Shown piece after piece: positions 25,808 to 36,450 of a stretch of DNA of 64,000 bases. Made by a program: the position numbers and the translations under genes. The stretch spans positions 310,001-374,000 of the forward strand of contig NZ_CP121252.1 of assembly GCF_029637705.1 (NCBI RefSeq). Reading direction: 5' to 3'. The DNA is from Citricoccus muralis (GTDB lineage: Bacteria > Actinomycetota > Actinomycetes > Actinomycetales > Micrococcaceae). The notes below the pieces were generated by a model. That model saw only the letters and a program-made list of their open reading frames with translations. It was not told where the DNA came from and did no database searches. Numbering within the stretch: position 1 is the stretch's first letter; every line of letters begins with the position of its first letter.

Positions 25808-27262
25808 CTACTTCTGGCGTCGCGAGGCCAAGGCTGCCAGCAACCGCTCCTCGGCACCGGGGCCAGCCTTGATGCCGGACGGGAGCTTGAGCACGAACAG
25901 CATGCCCAGGATCCACCAGCCGGCCAAAATCAGCCACGACTCCGGTGCCATGAAGGCCGGCAGACCTGGCAGGTAGAGGACCAGCATGCCCGCGGTCGAC
26001 ACCACAGCCAGCACACCCACGATGCGTCCGGTCCACTCGTTGCCTGGGCGGCCGACGCGCATCGGACGATCCAGGCCTGGTTCACGGCGGCGCAGCACCA
26101 GGAACACGATGGCCACCATCATGTAGGTCAGCACGATGCTCGGGCCGCCGGCCTCCACCGCCCAGTCCAGCATGGCCAGTCCGAAGAACGGGGCCACGGT
26201 GGTCAGCGCGCCCACGAAGAGCAGCGCGTTGACCGGGGTCGCGTTCTTCGGGTGCATCACGCCGAACCAGGCGGGGATCATGCCGGATTTCGCCATCGCC
26301 CACAGCAGGCGAGAGGCGCCGATCATGAACGCGTTCCACGTGGTCACCACACCGGCCAGACCGCCGGCGATGACGAGCTTGCCCCAGAAGGCGTGGCCGA
26401 GCATGTAGGCCAGGGCGTCGCCGGTGGCGAGGTCGAAGTTGATGATCTCGCTGGTCGGTGCCGCCAGGGAGGTGGTGGTCACGATCAACATGTAGAAGAT
26501 CGTCGCCATCACCACGGAGAGCACAATCAGCTTGCCCAGTGCTCGCGGGGAGACGTTGGCTTCCTCCGCCGACTGGGGGATGACGTCGAAGCCGATGAAC
26601 AGGAAGGGCACCACCACGAGCACCGCAACGATGCCCACCGAGCCGCCGGTGAAGAAGGGCTCCACGTTCTCGACCTTGCCTCCGAACACGGTGGCCACGG
26701 CCATCACCAGGGCGACGATGATCAGGAACATCACCACCGAGTTCTGGAACAGCGACGAGTTCTTTATGCCCCGGATATTCAGCCAGGTCAAGAGGACGGA
26801 GGTCACCGCGCCGATGAGCGCCCACGTGAGGAACACCGGTTCACCGGCCACCTCGTACATGGGGATCTGCTGCAGCTGCGGGAACAGGTAGGTCGCCGCG
26901 CGCGGCACCGCCACCGACTGGAACATCGAGACGGTGATGTACCCGCCGATGATGCCCCAAGAGCCAATCAGAGCCATGCGCGGCCCCATGCCACGCATCA
27001 GATAGTTGTGCTCGCCGCCGGCGAAGGGCAGGGCGGAGGCCAGCTCGCCATAGACCAACCCGACCAATGCCATGATCGCCCCGCCGATCAGGAACGCGAT
27101 GATCGCGCCGCCGGCGCCGGCGTCTTCGATCCAGCCGCCGGTGAGCACGATCCAGCCGAAGCCGATCATGGAACCGAAGCCGAGGAAGAAGATTCCGGCC
27201 TTGCTGACGCTGCGCTTGAATTCACCGGCGTGGTGAGTCTGCTGCTCCATCGTCGTTGTCAT
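25808..27262 (-). CDS. APC-superfamily amino acid permease
   Basis: 484 residues with 12 predicted membrane helices. The first helix holds FFLGFGSMIGFGWIVLTGGWI, the substrate/Na-site loop style of APC transporters, and a GELASALPFAGGEHNYLMRGMGP segment follows. It lies 45 bases downstream of the aminotransferase gene on the same strand. GABA or a related omega-amino acid is therefore the likely substrate, although the sequence alone does not fix specificity. The C-terminus is basic (LAALASRRQK). Confidence 0.85.
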   Translation of the reverse strand: MTTTMEQQTHHAGEFKRSVSKAGIFFLGFGSMIGFGWIVLTGGWIEDAGAGGAIIAFLIGGAIMALVGLVYGELASALPFAGGEHNYLMRGMGPRMALIGSWGIIGGYITVSMFQSVAVPRAATYLFPQLQQIPMYEVAGEPVFLTWALIGAVTSVLLTWLNIRGIKNSSLFQNSVVMFLIIVALVMAVATVFGGKVENVEPFFTGGSVGIVAVLVVVPFLFIGFDVIPQSAEEANVSPRALGKLIVLSVVMATIFYMLIVTTTSLAAPTSEIINFDLATGDALAYMLGHAFWGKLVIAGGLAGVVTTWNAFMIGASRLLWAMAKSGMIPAWFGVMHPKNATPVNALLFVGALTTVAPFFGLAMLDWAVEAGGPSIVLTYMMVAIVFLVLRRREPGLDRPMRVGRPGNEWTGRIVGVLAVVSTAGMLVLYLPGLPAFMAPESWLILAGWWILGMLFVLKLPSGIKAGPGAEERLLAALASRRQK

Positions 27263-27307
27263 GTACAGGTCCTCTCGGAGGGGCCCAGGGGTGGGCCGAT
27301 CAAGATG

Positions 27308-28651
27308 TCAAATGGTAGTCGCTGCAAGGGCGTCGGTGATGACGGTGAGCCCTTCGCGCAGCAGCTCGTTGGAAATGGTGAGGGGAGGCAGCAAACGGAT
27401 CACGTTGCCATCGGTACCGCAGGTCAGGGTGATGACGCCTTGGTCGCGAGCGGCCTGAGCCACCGCGCCGGTCAGCGCGGCGTCCGGAGCGCCGGTCGTG
27501 GGGTTGATGAGTTCAAAGGCGACCATCGCGCCGCGGCCGCGGACCTCGGCGATGCGCGCGTCATTGCGCTGCACGGAGGTCAGGTGCTCCACGATCACGT
27601 GCTCAATCTCGCGGGCGCGGCCGAGCAGGCCGTCCTCCATGATGGTCTCGATGGCGCCCAGGGCGGCAGCACAGGCCACCGGGTTGCCGCCGTAGGTCCC
27701 GCCCAGACCGCCGGGCAGGGCCGCGTCCATGATCTCGGCGCGGCCGGTCACGGCGGAGAGCGGCATGCCGCCGGCGATGCCCTTGGCGGTGGTGATCAGA
27801 TCGGGCTGGATGTCCTCGAACTCGGAGGCGAACCACTGCCCGGTGCGGGCGAAACCGGTCTGGATCTCGTCGGCGATGAACAGTACGTCATTCTCGCGGC
27901 ACCAACGGGTGATCTCCGCGAGGAAGCCGGGGGCGGGCACGATGAAACCGCCCTCGCCCTGGATGGGCTCCATGATCACGGCGGCCAGGTTGTTAGCGCC
28001 GATCTGTCGGTCCAGCTGGTGAATGGCGCGGGCTGCTGCCTCGGCGCCGCTGAGGCCATCGCGCAGCGGGTAGGAACCGGCCACCCGGTAAATCTCGGGG
28101 GAGAACGGGCCAAACCCGTTCTTGTAGGGCTTGTTCTTCGCGGTCAGTGCCATGGTCAGGCTGGTGCGACCGTGGTAGGCGTGATCAAAGGCTGCGATAG
28201 CCTGCTTGCCGGTGTAGGCGCGTGCCACCTTCACGGCGTTCTCCACGGCTTCGGCGCCGGAGTTGAACAGGGCGGTACGCTGCGGTCCGGGGACCGGGGT
28301 CAGGTCGGCCAGTTTTTCGGCCACGGCCACGTAGCCTTCGTAGGGGGTGACCATGAAGCAGGTGTGGGTGAACTGCTCGACCTGTTGCTGCACGCCGGCG
28401 ACGACGCGCGGAGCGGAAGCGCCTACCGAGGTCACCGCGATGCCGGACCCCAAGTCAATCAGGCGATTTCCGTCGACATCCTCAACGATCCCGCCCTCGG
28501 CGCGCACTGCGAAGGTCGGCATGGTGGAGGCCACCCCGGCGGGGACCACCTGGCGCTGGCGCTCCAGCAGTTCCTGGGCGCGCGGGCCCGGCAGCGTGGT
28601 CAACAGGGAGCGGCTCTGGGGGAGAGCGGACGAGGGGGCGGCAACGGGCAC
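27308..28651 (-). CDS. gabT: 4-aminobutyrate (GABA) aminotransferase, class III
   Basis: 447 residues. PLP-enzyme marks: NSGAEAVENAVKVAR for cofactor-phosphate binding, IADEIQTGFARTG with the Asp contacting the pyridine nitrogen, and TTAKGIAGGMPLSAV with the Schiff-base Lys. The N-terminal RQRQVVPAGVAS is typical of actinobacterial GabT. It converts GABA and 2-oxoglutarate to succinate semialdehyde and glutamate. No semialdehyde dehydrogenase is adjacent. A permease follows, and a divergent LysR gene probably controls both. Confidence 0.9.
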   Translation of the reverse strand: MPVAAPSSALPQSRSLLTTLPGPRAQELLERQRQVVPAGVASTMPTFAVRAEGGIVEDVDGNRLIDLGSGIAVTSVGASAPRVVAGVQQQVEQFTHTCFMVTPYEGYVAVAEKLADLTPVPGPQRTALFNSGAEAVENAVKVARAYTGKQAIAAFDHAYHGRTSLTMALTAKNKPYKNGFGPFSPEIYRVAGSYPLRDGLSGAEAAARAIHQLDRQIGANNLAAVIMEPIQGEGGFIVPAPGFLAEITRWCRENDVLFIADEIQTGFARTGQWFASEFEDIQPDLITTAKGIAGGMPLSAVTGRAEIMDAALPGGLGGTYGGNPVACAAALGAIETIMEDGLLGRAREIEHVIVEHLTSVQRNDARIAEVRGRGAMVAFELINPTTGAPDAALTGAVAQAARDQGVITLTCGTDGNVIRLLPPLTISNELLREGLTVITDALAATTI

Positions 28652-28758
28652 GGTGGTACTCCTGGGTTCGAAAAGTGATCTCTCTTACCCCTGATCCTGA
28701 CTAATGCCCTTGGGTACTGTCCAATGCCGATATGTGTGGCAGCGTATGCTCTACGGTT

Positions 28759-29655
28759 ATGGATTCACGTTTGCTTCGCTCGTTCGTGGCGGTGGTCGAT
28801 GAGGGCACCGTCTCCTCAGCCGCCACCGAGCTGGGAATCACCCAGCCGGCCCTGTCTCGACAGATTCGTCAGTTGGAGCGCACGTCGGGGCTGGAACTGT
28901 TCCGCCGGTCCGGTTCGAGGCTGATTCTGACCTCGGAGGGCACGGAATTTCTCAAGGCCGCCCGTGCGGTGCTGCAGAAGCTGGAGCATGCCCGCAGGGT
29001 GGCCCAGCAGTTGGTGGAGGGGCGGCTCAGCACCATCTCCATCGCCGCCCCGGAAACCACCCTGATCGACGTCGTCGCCCCGTTCGTGGCCACCTTCGAC
29101 GACGACGACCCGGTGCCCTCCATCAGCGAGGTGGTCAGCGCTCCGGACCTGGACCGGCTCCTGCCGATCGTGGACCTGATCGTCAGCGCCCGCCGCCCCC
29201 GCACCGGCGTGCGCTCGGTGCCGATCGCCGCCCTGCCGGTGTGGGCCTATGTCCCGCCAGGGCACCGCTGGTCCGGGCGCAGCACGGTGGGACTGAAGGA
29301 TCTGGTGTCCGAAACCCTGCTGGTGCCCTCCACCTCGTTCCGGGCGCGGAATCTGCTTGACAGTGCCCTTGAAGTGGCCGGGCTGGTGCCGCGCCGGGTG
29401 GTGGAAACCCAGCACGGTCGGGTGGCCCAGGCGCTTGCCGCCGCTGGACGCGGGGTGGCGGTGCTCTCGGATGACCCCTGGTTCGATCTGGTGCCGCTGC
29501 AGGTGCGCGCCAACGATCAAGACCTGCGGGTGGAATTGTTTGCCACCTGGCGCCACGACCATCACGCGGATGCCACCTTGCGCCAGCTCGCTGCCCGGCT
29601 CAAGGAGTTCTGTCGCGCCCACTTCGGAGAGACGCTGACCACCCCGCGGAACTGA
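28759..29655 (+). CDS. LysR-family transcriptional regulator
   Basis: About 298 residues. The N-terminal winged HTH is clear (LLRSFVAVVDEGTVSSAATELGITQPALSRQIRQLE, split: LLRSFVAVVDEGTVSS and AATELGITQPALSRQIRQLE), followed by a periplasmic-binding-like effector domain. I start it at the ATG opening MDSRLLRSF, nine codons after an earlier in-frame ATG that would add a non-conserved MCGSVCSTV. It is divergent from gabT with a 107-base gap, the arrangement of a dedicated activator of the GABA genes. Confidence 0.9.
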   Translation: MDSRLLRSFVAVVDEGTVSSAATELGITQPALSRQIRQLERTSGLELFRRSGSRLILTSEGTEFLKAARAVLQKLEHARRVAQQLVEGRLSTISIAAPETTLIDVVAPFVATFDDDDPVPSISEVVSAPDLDRLLPIVDLIVSARRPRTGVRSVPIAALPVWAYVPPGHRWSGRSTVGLKDLVSETLLVPSTSFRARNLLDSALEVAGLVPRRVVETQHGRVAQALAAAGRGVAVLSDDPWFDLVPLQVRANDQDLRVELFATWRHDHHADATLRQLAARLKEFCRAHFGETLTTPRN

Positions 29656-29718
29656 CGCCTCAGCCCAGGTCCCGGGCGGCCTCGTCTTCGCGGCCGGGTA
29701 GCAGAGAGGGAATCCGAC

Positions 29719-30510
29719 TCATCTCTCCACCTCCTGTGTGAGATCGCGCGGCACCCGGTCGAGCAGCTCGGCGAAGTCCAGGGTGTGCAGCCCGGGCTCG
29801 GGCTCCGGCACCAGGTGCGCCTCGGCGAGTTCATCGGCCAGCAGCGCCTCGACCACCGACTCCACCGTGATCCCTTCAGCCGCATCGTCGGCCGCGCCAG
29901 CGGTGGCCGGATTCAACTCCAGTTCCAGAGCGTCGTACACGTCGGTGAGCACCGCGCGGATCGGGGCAGAATCTTCTATCACCAGCGACGACGAAAACAG
30001 CCAGGCCCCCTTCGTGACGCGTTGGGCGGTGCCGATGATTTTGATCTTGCCGTTGGACCTGGACCGTCGCGCATGCACCGAAAACTCGCCGGGGCAGTAC
30101 TCACCCGGAATTTCGCCCACCCTCGCGTCGGCTCCCAGACGGCGTAACAGCGCAGCGAATCGGTCCGCATAGTGCTCGAAGCGCTCGCGGAACCCGGAGA
30201 ACGAATCGTCTCCGTCAGCCACCGGGAAGCAATGATCCACCACCAAGCTGCCGCGGTGATAGGCCGCCGCCCGGCCGCCGGCCCGCCGCACCGCCGGCAC
30301 AAACCCGTGCTCACGCGCCCGGTCCTGCGCCGCCGCAAAACCGGGCATCCGGGTGTCTTGCTGTCCGAAAGACACGGTGGGCTCCGGGCGGTACACCCGG
30401 ATCAGCGGCGCTTCTAACACTCCCGACTGCACCGCGCGCAACAGCCGGTAGGAGTAGTCCAGATCGGCTTCCGCGCCCAGGGATTCGCCCTGATTCACCC
30501 AATTCCGCAT
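29719..30510 (-). CDS. Lipoate-protein ligase A family protein
   Basis: 263 residues from the ATG at 30508-30510; longer in-frame extensions overlap the divergent gene and look non-coding. Family features are RVYRPEPTVSFGQQDTR, AVRRAGGRAAAYHRGSLVVDH (the RRxGGGxxxxH-like loop) and KIKIIGTAQRVTKGAWLFSSS with the adenylate-binding Lys. It probably attaches or transfers lipoate/octanoate to E2 or GcvH proteins, though related acyltransferases with other roles exist. It is divergent from the PCD-VOC gene. Confidence 0.85.
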   Translation of the reverse strand: MRNWVNQGESLGAEADLDYSYRLLRAVQSGVLEAPLIRVYRPEPTVSFGQQDTRMPGFAAAQDRAREHGFVPAVRRAGGRAAAYHRGSLVVDHCFPVADGDDSFSGFRERFEHYADRFAALLRRLGADARVGEIPGEYCPGEFSVHARRSRSNGKIKIIGTAQRVTKGAWLFSSSLVIEDSAPIRAVLTDVYDALELELNPATAGAADDAAEGITVESVVEALLADELAEAHLVPEPEPGLHTLDFAELLDRVPRDLTQEVER

Positions 30511-30574
30511 ACCTGCATCGTAGTTCTCCCACGAACCCTCGACTCTGTCCGCGCCCGGCTGAGACACTGAGGCC

Positions 30575-31222
30575 ATGACACAGCAGCAACTTACCGGGTG
30601 GCGCGTGGTGCGCGGCCGCCTCGAAACCGCCATCAAAGCGCCGAGCTTCACCGAAGCAGTCGCTTTCGTGCAACGCGTGGCCGAGATCGCCGAAGAACAG
30701 AACCACCACCCCGACGTCGACCTGCGCTACAACCGGGTGCGAGTGCGGGTCTTCAGCCACGACGTCGGAGCCCTCACCGCCCGCGACACCCGATTTGCCG
30801 CCGCCGTGGACGCGGTGGTCGAAGAGGCCGGTCTGATCCGCGAACTTGAGCGCATCGGCGGCACCGTGATCACCATCGACGCCGTCGAGATTTCCGCGGT
30901 CAAGCCGTTCTGGAAAGCCATCACCGGCTACCGCGAGACCCAGGACGACTACCTTGACGATCCCTCCGGCATCCTGCCCTCACTGTGGTTCCAGCCCTCC
31001 GTGGAACGGCGCGAGCAGCGCTCCACCACCCACGTGGACGTCTACGTCGCGCACGACCAAGCCGAAGCGCGCGTTCAAGCAGCTCTCGACGCCGGCGGCC
31101 GGCTGGTCACCGACGCATACGCACCCGGCTTCTGGGTGCTGGCCGACGCCGAAGGCAACGAGGCGTGTGTCTGTACGACAGACCTCCCGGAGGCACCGGT
31201 GGGAGACTTCCTGCTGCGCTAG
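30575..31222 (+). CDS. Pterin-4a-carbinolamine dehydratase fused to a VOC/glyoxalase-like domain
   Basis: 215 residues. Residues ~1-95 form the PCD domain: FTEAVAFVQRVAEIAEEQNHHPDVDLRYNRVRV holds the catalytic [E/D]-x-x-x-H-H-P-[D/E] motif as EEQNHHPDV. Residues ~105-215 form a VOC-like half (VITIDAVEISAVKPFWKAITGY, then HVDVYVAHDQAEARVQAAL). PCD recycles oxidised pterin cofactor; the VOC part has no assigned substrate. This fusion recurs in actinobacteria. The gene converges on gap with 3 bases between stops. Confidence 0.85.
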   Translation: MTQQQLTGWRVVRGRLETAIKAPSFTEAVAFVQRVAEIAEEQNHHPDVDLRYNRVRVRVFSHDVGALTARDTRFAAAVDAVVEEAGLIRELERIGGTVITIDAVEISAVKPFWKAITGYRETQDDYLDDPSGILPSLWFQPSVERREQRSTTHVDVYVAHDQAEARVQAALDAGGRLVTDAYAPGFWVLADAEGNEACVCTTDLPEAPVGDFLLR

Positions 31223-31225
31223 TCC

Positions 31226-32320
<1,095 letters not shown>

Positions 32321-32364
32321 CTAGTATTATTGCCCTGCCATCGTTCACCGTCAAGAGGCACCCG

Positions 32365-33585
32365 ATGAACTCTGAAACCACCGCACCTCACTCCCTGCGT
32401 CACGCGAACCTGACCACCGTGTTGGACGTGATGCGTGGCCGCGGGGTTTTGACAGGCACGGACCTCGTTCAGCGCACCGGTCTCACCCGCGCCACCGTCA
32501 TCGCCGTCTGTGATGATTTGATTCGACGGGGATGGGTGCGCGAGCTCGAACCCGAACGAGATCCAGGCGTTCGGCGAGGTCGCCCGGCACGGAGATTCAC
32601 CGTTGATCAACACGCGGGCTGTGTGGTTGGGCTGGACCTCGGTGTCGCCACGGTCACGGCAGAAGTCGCCGACCTCAACGGTGGGGAACTGACACGCGTG
32701 GCCCAGCGTGTTCCCGGCCGCGCCCTGGACGCGACACCTGCACAGCGCATCGAGACGATCAAGAGCACCGTCGATCAAGCCCTGCAGGAAGCGGGGGTGC
32801 AGAGTACCGCGGTGCTCGCGGTGGGGATCGGCGTGGCGACCGCGGTGGACCGGCAGGGAGATATCGCCGCCGGCTACGAGCAGGCGCCCCTGTTTGATCT
32901 CGGACTGCGGACCGAGCTCTGGGGTGACCGAGGGTGGCACGTACTGCTCGAAAATGACGCCAATCTTGCGGCGATGGCGGAACGCTGGCGGGGAGTTGCT
33001 CAGGGGATCGATGATCTGGCCGTGATGTTGGCCGGTGAGCGTCTGGGCGCCGGTGTGCTCACCTCGGGCCGGCTGCTGCACGGTCGACATGGCGGGGCCG
33101 GTGAAGTGGGGATGTTGCCCCTGGATTCGGGCGTGATCAGCGACGACGGCATCGCGCGCCTCGCCCGACAGTGGGGAAGTGCGGCCCTCGCCGAGGGGGA
33201 GCCGACGCTGATCCGCGATCTGGTGGGTCCAGACACTCACCGCGCTTCTGCTCGATTCGTCTTCGAGGCCGCCGCCCAGCACGACGAGGTGGCACTGCGG
33301 ATTCTGGACCGGATTGCGCGCCGCATGGCCCGGGTGATGGCCGCGCTCGGTGCTGTCGTCGATCCCGAGCTGGTCGTGATTGCCGGCGCGGTGTCGACGT
33401 CGGCGGCCGCCCTGGTTCCGGTGATCAACGAAGAACTCGCGTCACTGTCCCCCAACCCGCCGCGGGTGGAGGTTTCGGGGTTGGGGGCTGGGGCGGTCGT
33501 CACCGGTGCGGTCCGGCTGGCCCTCGACTTCGTGGAAGAGAACATGTTGTCGCTGACGCCCGCTGCCGCGACGTCGGGGGCCTAG
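32365..33585 (+). CDS. ROK-family transcriptional regulator
   Basis: 406 residues. The N-terminal winged HTH (LTTVLDVMRGRGVLTGTDLVQ, RTGLTRATVIAVCDDLIRRG) precedes a sugar-kinase-like ROK domain (VVGLDLGVATVTAEVADL). The ROK zinc motif CGRxGCxE is missing: where it should be, after HGGAGEVGMLPL, the sequence runs DSGVISDDGIARLARQ with no Cys. The phosphate loop DxGxT is DLGVA. The protein is therefore a regulator rather than a kinase, and its ligand mode may differ from NagC/Mlc. The stop overlaps the convergent LysR stop by 4 bases. Confidence 0.85.
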   Translation: MNSETTAPHSLRHANLTTVLDVMRGRGVLTGTDLVQRTGLTRATVIAVCDDLIRRGWVRELEPERDPGVRRGRPARRFTVDQHAGCVVGLDLGVATVTAEVADLNGGELTRVAQRVPGRALDATPAQRIETIKSTVDQALQEAGVQSTAVLAVGIGVATAVDRQGDIAAGYEQAPLFDLGLRTELWGDRGWHVLLENDANLAAMAERWRGVAQGIDDLAVMLAGERLGAGVLTSGRLLHGRHGGAGEVGMLPLDSGVISDDGIARLARQWGSAALAEGEPTLIRDLVGPDTHRASARFVFEAAAQHDEVALRILDRIARRMARVMAALGAVVDPELVVIAGAVSTSAAALVPVINEELASLSPNPPRVEVSGLGAGAVVTGAVRLALDFVEENMLSLTPAAATSGA

Positions 33586-34520
33586 CTCACCGCGGCGTCG
33601 TCGAGGCGCGTCGGGGGAGCCGGTGGGGCCATATCTGCCGCGATAAACGTCAGCGCTCGACGGAACGCCCTGACCGCGGGTAGTTGGCTGCGCCCGGAAC
33701 GCACCGCGGTGTAGAGGCGACGTTGCGGACGCCCGGGCAGCCCCATCATCCGGGTGCGATCCACGTAGTTGGAGGCGATCAACGCGGAAACAATGCTCAC
33801 CGCGTGCCCCGACGTCGCGAGATGGGCTTGGAGAAAAGGGTCCGTCGTTTCGTATTGCACGATGGGCTCGAAGCCGGCGTCGCGGCAGATGTTTCGTACC
33901 CAGGCGCCCGTCACCATGTTCGCCGGATCCACCGCCCAGGAAGCCTCGGCCAGATCGGCGAGCTGTGCCGGGGTGCTCCACGGGCCCTCCGGGGGCACCA
34001 GCAGCACCAGGTCGTCAAAGTAGAGGTCGGCCTGGTCGATGTTCGAGTACACCGGTTCCGGAATGCCGGGGTATTCCTCGCCCACAATCAGGTCGAACTC
34101 CCCGTTGCGCAGCCCCTCGTACGCGGTGGTGACTTCCCGTTGGATGAGCTGGATCCGTAGTTCCGGGAACTGATGCGAGAGCATGGTGAGCGCCGGTGGA
34201 GCCAACACCGCCATTGCCGTCTGGAACGAGGCCACCCGCAGGGTGCCCGCCACCCGATCCCGGGAGGCTTCGAGTTCGGCTTCGGCTTGTTCCAGGGTGC
34301 TCAGCACCGTCTCCGTGTGGGTCACCAGGGCCAGTGCCCGGTCGGTGAGCCGCACCGTGCGCCCGACGCGTTCCAGGAGCTGTGCGCCGGTCTCTTTCTC
34401 CAACAGGGAGAGCTGCTGCGAGACCGCCGACGGCGTGTAGTTCAGCGCCTGGGCAACGGCGGCCAGGGTGCCGCGCTGATGCAGCTCGTAAAGAATCCGC
34501 AGTCGGTGCACGTTTAACAT
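33582..34520 (-). CDS. LysR-family transcriptional regulator
   Basis: 312 residues. HTH near residues 18-38 (LAAVAQALNYTPSAVSQQLS) then an effector domain. It begins MLNVHRLRILYELHQRGTLA, typical of the group often paired with EamA exporters. It is divergent from an EamA transporter, with both starts inside a region holding TTAACTACATG...ACATGTCACTAGACTTAA-like repeats suited to LysR binding. It probably activates the exporter in response to its substrate. Confidence 0.9.
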   Translation of the reverse strand: MLNVHRLRILYELHQRGTLAAVAQALNYTPSAVSQQLSLLEKETGAQLLERVGRTVRLTDRALALVTHTETVLSTLEQAEAELEASRDRVAGTLRVASFQTAMAVLAPPALTMLSHQFPELRIQLIQREVTTAYEGLRNGEFDLIVGEEYPGIPEPVYSNIDQADLYFDDLVLLVPPEGPWSTPAQLADLAEASWAVDPANMVTGAWVRNICRDAGFEPIVQYETTDPFLQAHLATSGHAVSIVSALIASNYVDRTRMMGLPGRPQRRLYTAVRSGRSQLPAVRAFRRALTFIAADMAPPAPPTRLDDAAVS

Positions 34521-34591
34521 GAGCTCAGCTTAACTACATGGGTGAAAACATGTCACTAGACTTAACTTTCTCGGCTGGTGACGATGGAACC

Positions 34592-35548
34592 ATGACATCG
34601 CAGCGCATCAGTTCCGGCGTGGCCCTCGTGGTGGGCTCCTGTATCTCCCTTCAGATGGGTGCGGCCGTCGCCGTGCAACTTTTCCCCAGCCTGGGCTCCT
34701 GGGGCGTGACTACCCTGCGGCTCGGTGTGGCCGGGCTGGTCGTGATCATCCTGTCCTTGGCCACCCGGGCCACGCCGTGGACCTGGAGCGGGCGCACCTG
34801 GCTGGCGGTGACAGTGCTCGGCGCGTCCCTGGCCGGAATGAACGGGTTCTTCTTTGCGGCGATCGAACGGATTCCGCTCTCGGTGGCGGTGGCCGTGGAG
34901 TTCACCGGACCTTTGGTCTTGGCCGCGGTGCTCTCGCGCCGGGCTCGCGACCTGGTGTGGGTGGGCTGTGCGGCACTCGGCATGGTGCTGCTCGGCGTGG
35001 AATCGTGGCTGGCGGCCGACTCGCTGGATGTGACCGGGGTGATCTTCGCGGCTGTGGCCGGAGTGTTCTGGGCGCTGTACATTCTGGCTAACGCGAAGGT
35101 GGGCTCCACGGTGCCCGGCGTCGGCGGGCTGGGGGTGGCCATGCTGATCGGCGGACTGATGCTGTTGCCGGTGGGTGCACCTGGGGCCATGCAGTTGGGC
35201 GCGCACCCGCAGCTGGTGTGGTTCGTGCTCACCGTCGTGCTGTTCTCCTCGGTGGTGCCCTACTCCCTGGAGCTCTCGGCGCTGCGACGGCTGCCCGCAC
35301 CGGTGTTCTCCGTGTTGCTCTCGCTGGAACCGGCGGTGGCCGCGGTGGCCGGCTGGATTCTGCTGGACCAAACCTTCGGCTGGCTGCGCGTGGTGGTGTT
35401 ACTGCTCGTGATCGCCGCCAGTGTGGGGACCACCCGTACAGCGGCCACCGTGAAGAACGAGATCATCACCGACCCCGCGCCGCAGCCGGGGCAAAGCAGC
35501 TCCGTAGAGAGTGGTGCCGGCGGCGACGTCAGCCTCGCCAGCCGGTAA
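34592..35548 (+). CDS. EamA/DMT-family exporter (RhtA-like)
   Basis: About 318 residues with ten membrane helices in two EamA repeats, including a TLRLGVAGLVVI segment, IERIPLSVAVAVEFTGPLVL and RLPAPVFSVLLSLEPAVAAV, which resemble the RhtA threonine/homoserine exporter group. I prefer the ATG at 34592 (MTSQRISSG), immediately before the first helix; the in-frame ATG at 34538 adds 18 polar residues within the promoter region. A polar C-terminal tail of ~35 residues follows the last helix. The 3' end overlaps the opposing hydrolase gene by 20 bases. Confidence 0.85.
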   Translation: MTSQRISSGVALVVGSCISLQMGAAVAVQLFPSLGSWGVTTLRLGVAGLVVIILSLATRATPWTWSGRTWLAVTVLGASLAGMNGFFFAAIERIPLSVAVAVEFTGPLVLAAVLSRRARDLVWVGCAALGMVLLGVESWLAADSLDVTGVIFAAVAGVFWALYILANAKVGSTVPGVGGLGVAMLIGGLMLLPVGAPGAMQLGAHPQLVWFVLTVVLFSSVVPYSLELSALRRLPAPVFSVLLSLEPAVAAVAGWILLDQTFGWLRVVVLLLVIAASVGTTRTAATVKNEIITDPAPQPGQSSSVESGAGGDVSLASR

Positions 35549-36269
35549 TCAGCCGGGTCACCTCCTGAGGGTGGGTCACATGCACCCAGTGGCCGGCCTC
35601 GGACACGCTGCGCACGACGGCGCTGGGGTGGCGCACGGTCGCCGCAGCGGCATCCACGGGGCGGGTGGCCTGAAGATAGAGCACCGGAATGCCGGCGGCT
35701 GCCAGCTGGTCCCAGAGGGCCGCGGTGTCCTGGGCGAGCACATCCGGCCAAAAGTGGGTGCGCGCCTCGGTGTCGGCAGCGGCCCGCATTCGCTCCATGA
35801 TCTGTTGGCGCACCCCATCGGGGGCTGCGCCAATGGAGGCGGACATCGAGTCCAGAAATTCCTGGCTGCTCGGGGTGCGCGGCCCGGAAGCGGTGTGGAA
35901 GCGCCGCTGTTTCGCCCGCACCAGATCCGGTTCCGCCGGCATGTTCGAGTCCAACAGCACCAGCTTCACCTCGGTTGCGGTGGAGTCGGTGCGGAGTGCG
36001 TCGCGACCGGCCAGAGTCAGCGCGGCGTGGGCCGCCACGATGCCCCCGGCGCTATGCCCGATCAGCAGTTCCGGCGCCGATTCGCCGTCGGCGTCGTCGA
36101 TGTCTATCACCAGCAGCCGGGCAGCTTCCGCCACGCTCTCGACCTCCGGCAGCGCCCAGCGGTGCGCAGCCTCTGGCCATGCTGCGGCCAGTGCGTCGAA
36201 CTCCGCGATGGTGCCCGCGGTGCCGGAAATCATCCAGGTGCGCGCCGAGATGACGCTTTGTTCAGCCAT
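35529..36269 (-). CDS. Alpha/beta-fold hydrolase
   Basis: 246 residues. The nucleophile elbow is GHSAGG (Ser at about residue 73), with LVLLDSNMPAEPD, a strand-end Asp near residue 204 (VDAA), and a late His in AGHWVHVTHP, giving a plausible Ser-Asp-His triad. No signal peptide, so cytosolic. The substrate cannot be told. It converges on the EamA gene with a 20-base overlap at the 3' ends. Confidence 0.8.
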   Translation of the reverse strand: MAEQSVISARTWMISGTAGTIAEFDALAAAWPEAAHRWALPEVESVAEAARLLVIDIDDADGESAPELLIGHSAGGIVAAHAALTLAGRDALRTDSTATEVKLVLLDSNMPAEPDLVRAKQRRFHTASGPRTPSSQEFLDSMSASIGAAPDGVRQQIMERMRAAADTEARTHFWPDVLAQDTAALWDQLAAAGIPVLYLQATRPVDAAAATVRHPSAVVRSVSEAGHWVHVTHPQEVTRLITGWRG

Positions 36270-36450
36270 GGGTTCAGCCCATCACATCCAAGGTCACGAT
36301 TGCATCACGTTTCGGTTTCATTTTGGAGGAAGTCCAGGTCAGGAATCGCCCTCCATCGGCATGTGGGCGCGGCTACTCCCCAGTTACCTGAAGGTGCAAT
36401 CGTTTGCACGGCGCTTTTCAAGACTCGAGGAACCTCTTACGCTGGAGTTC

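Noticed and set aside
26252-28678. 808-codon open frame on the plus strand
   Set aside because: It is antisense to the permease and gabT genes, is made of His/Gln/Gly/Asp-rich low-quality sequence, and arises from the high-GC codon pattern of the opposite strand.
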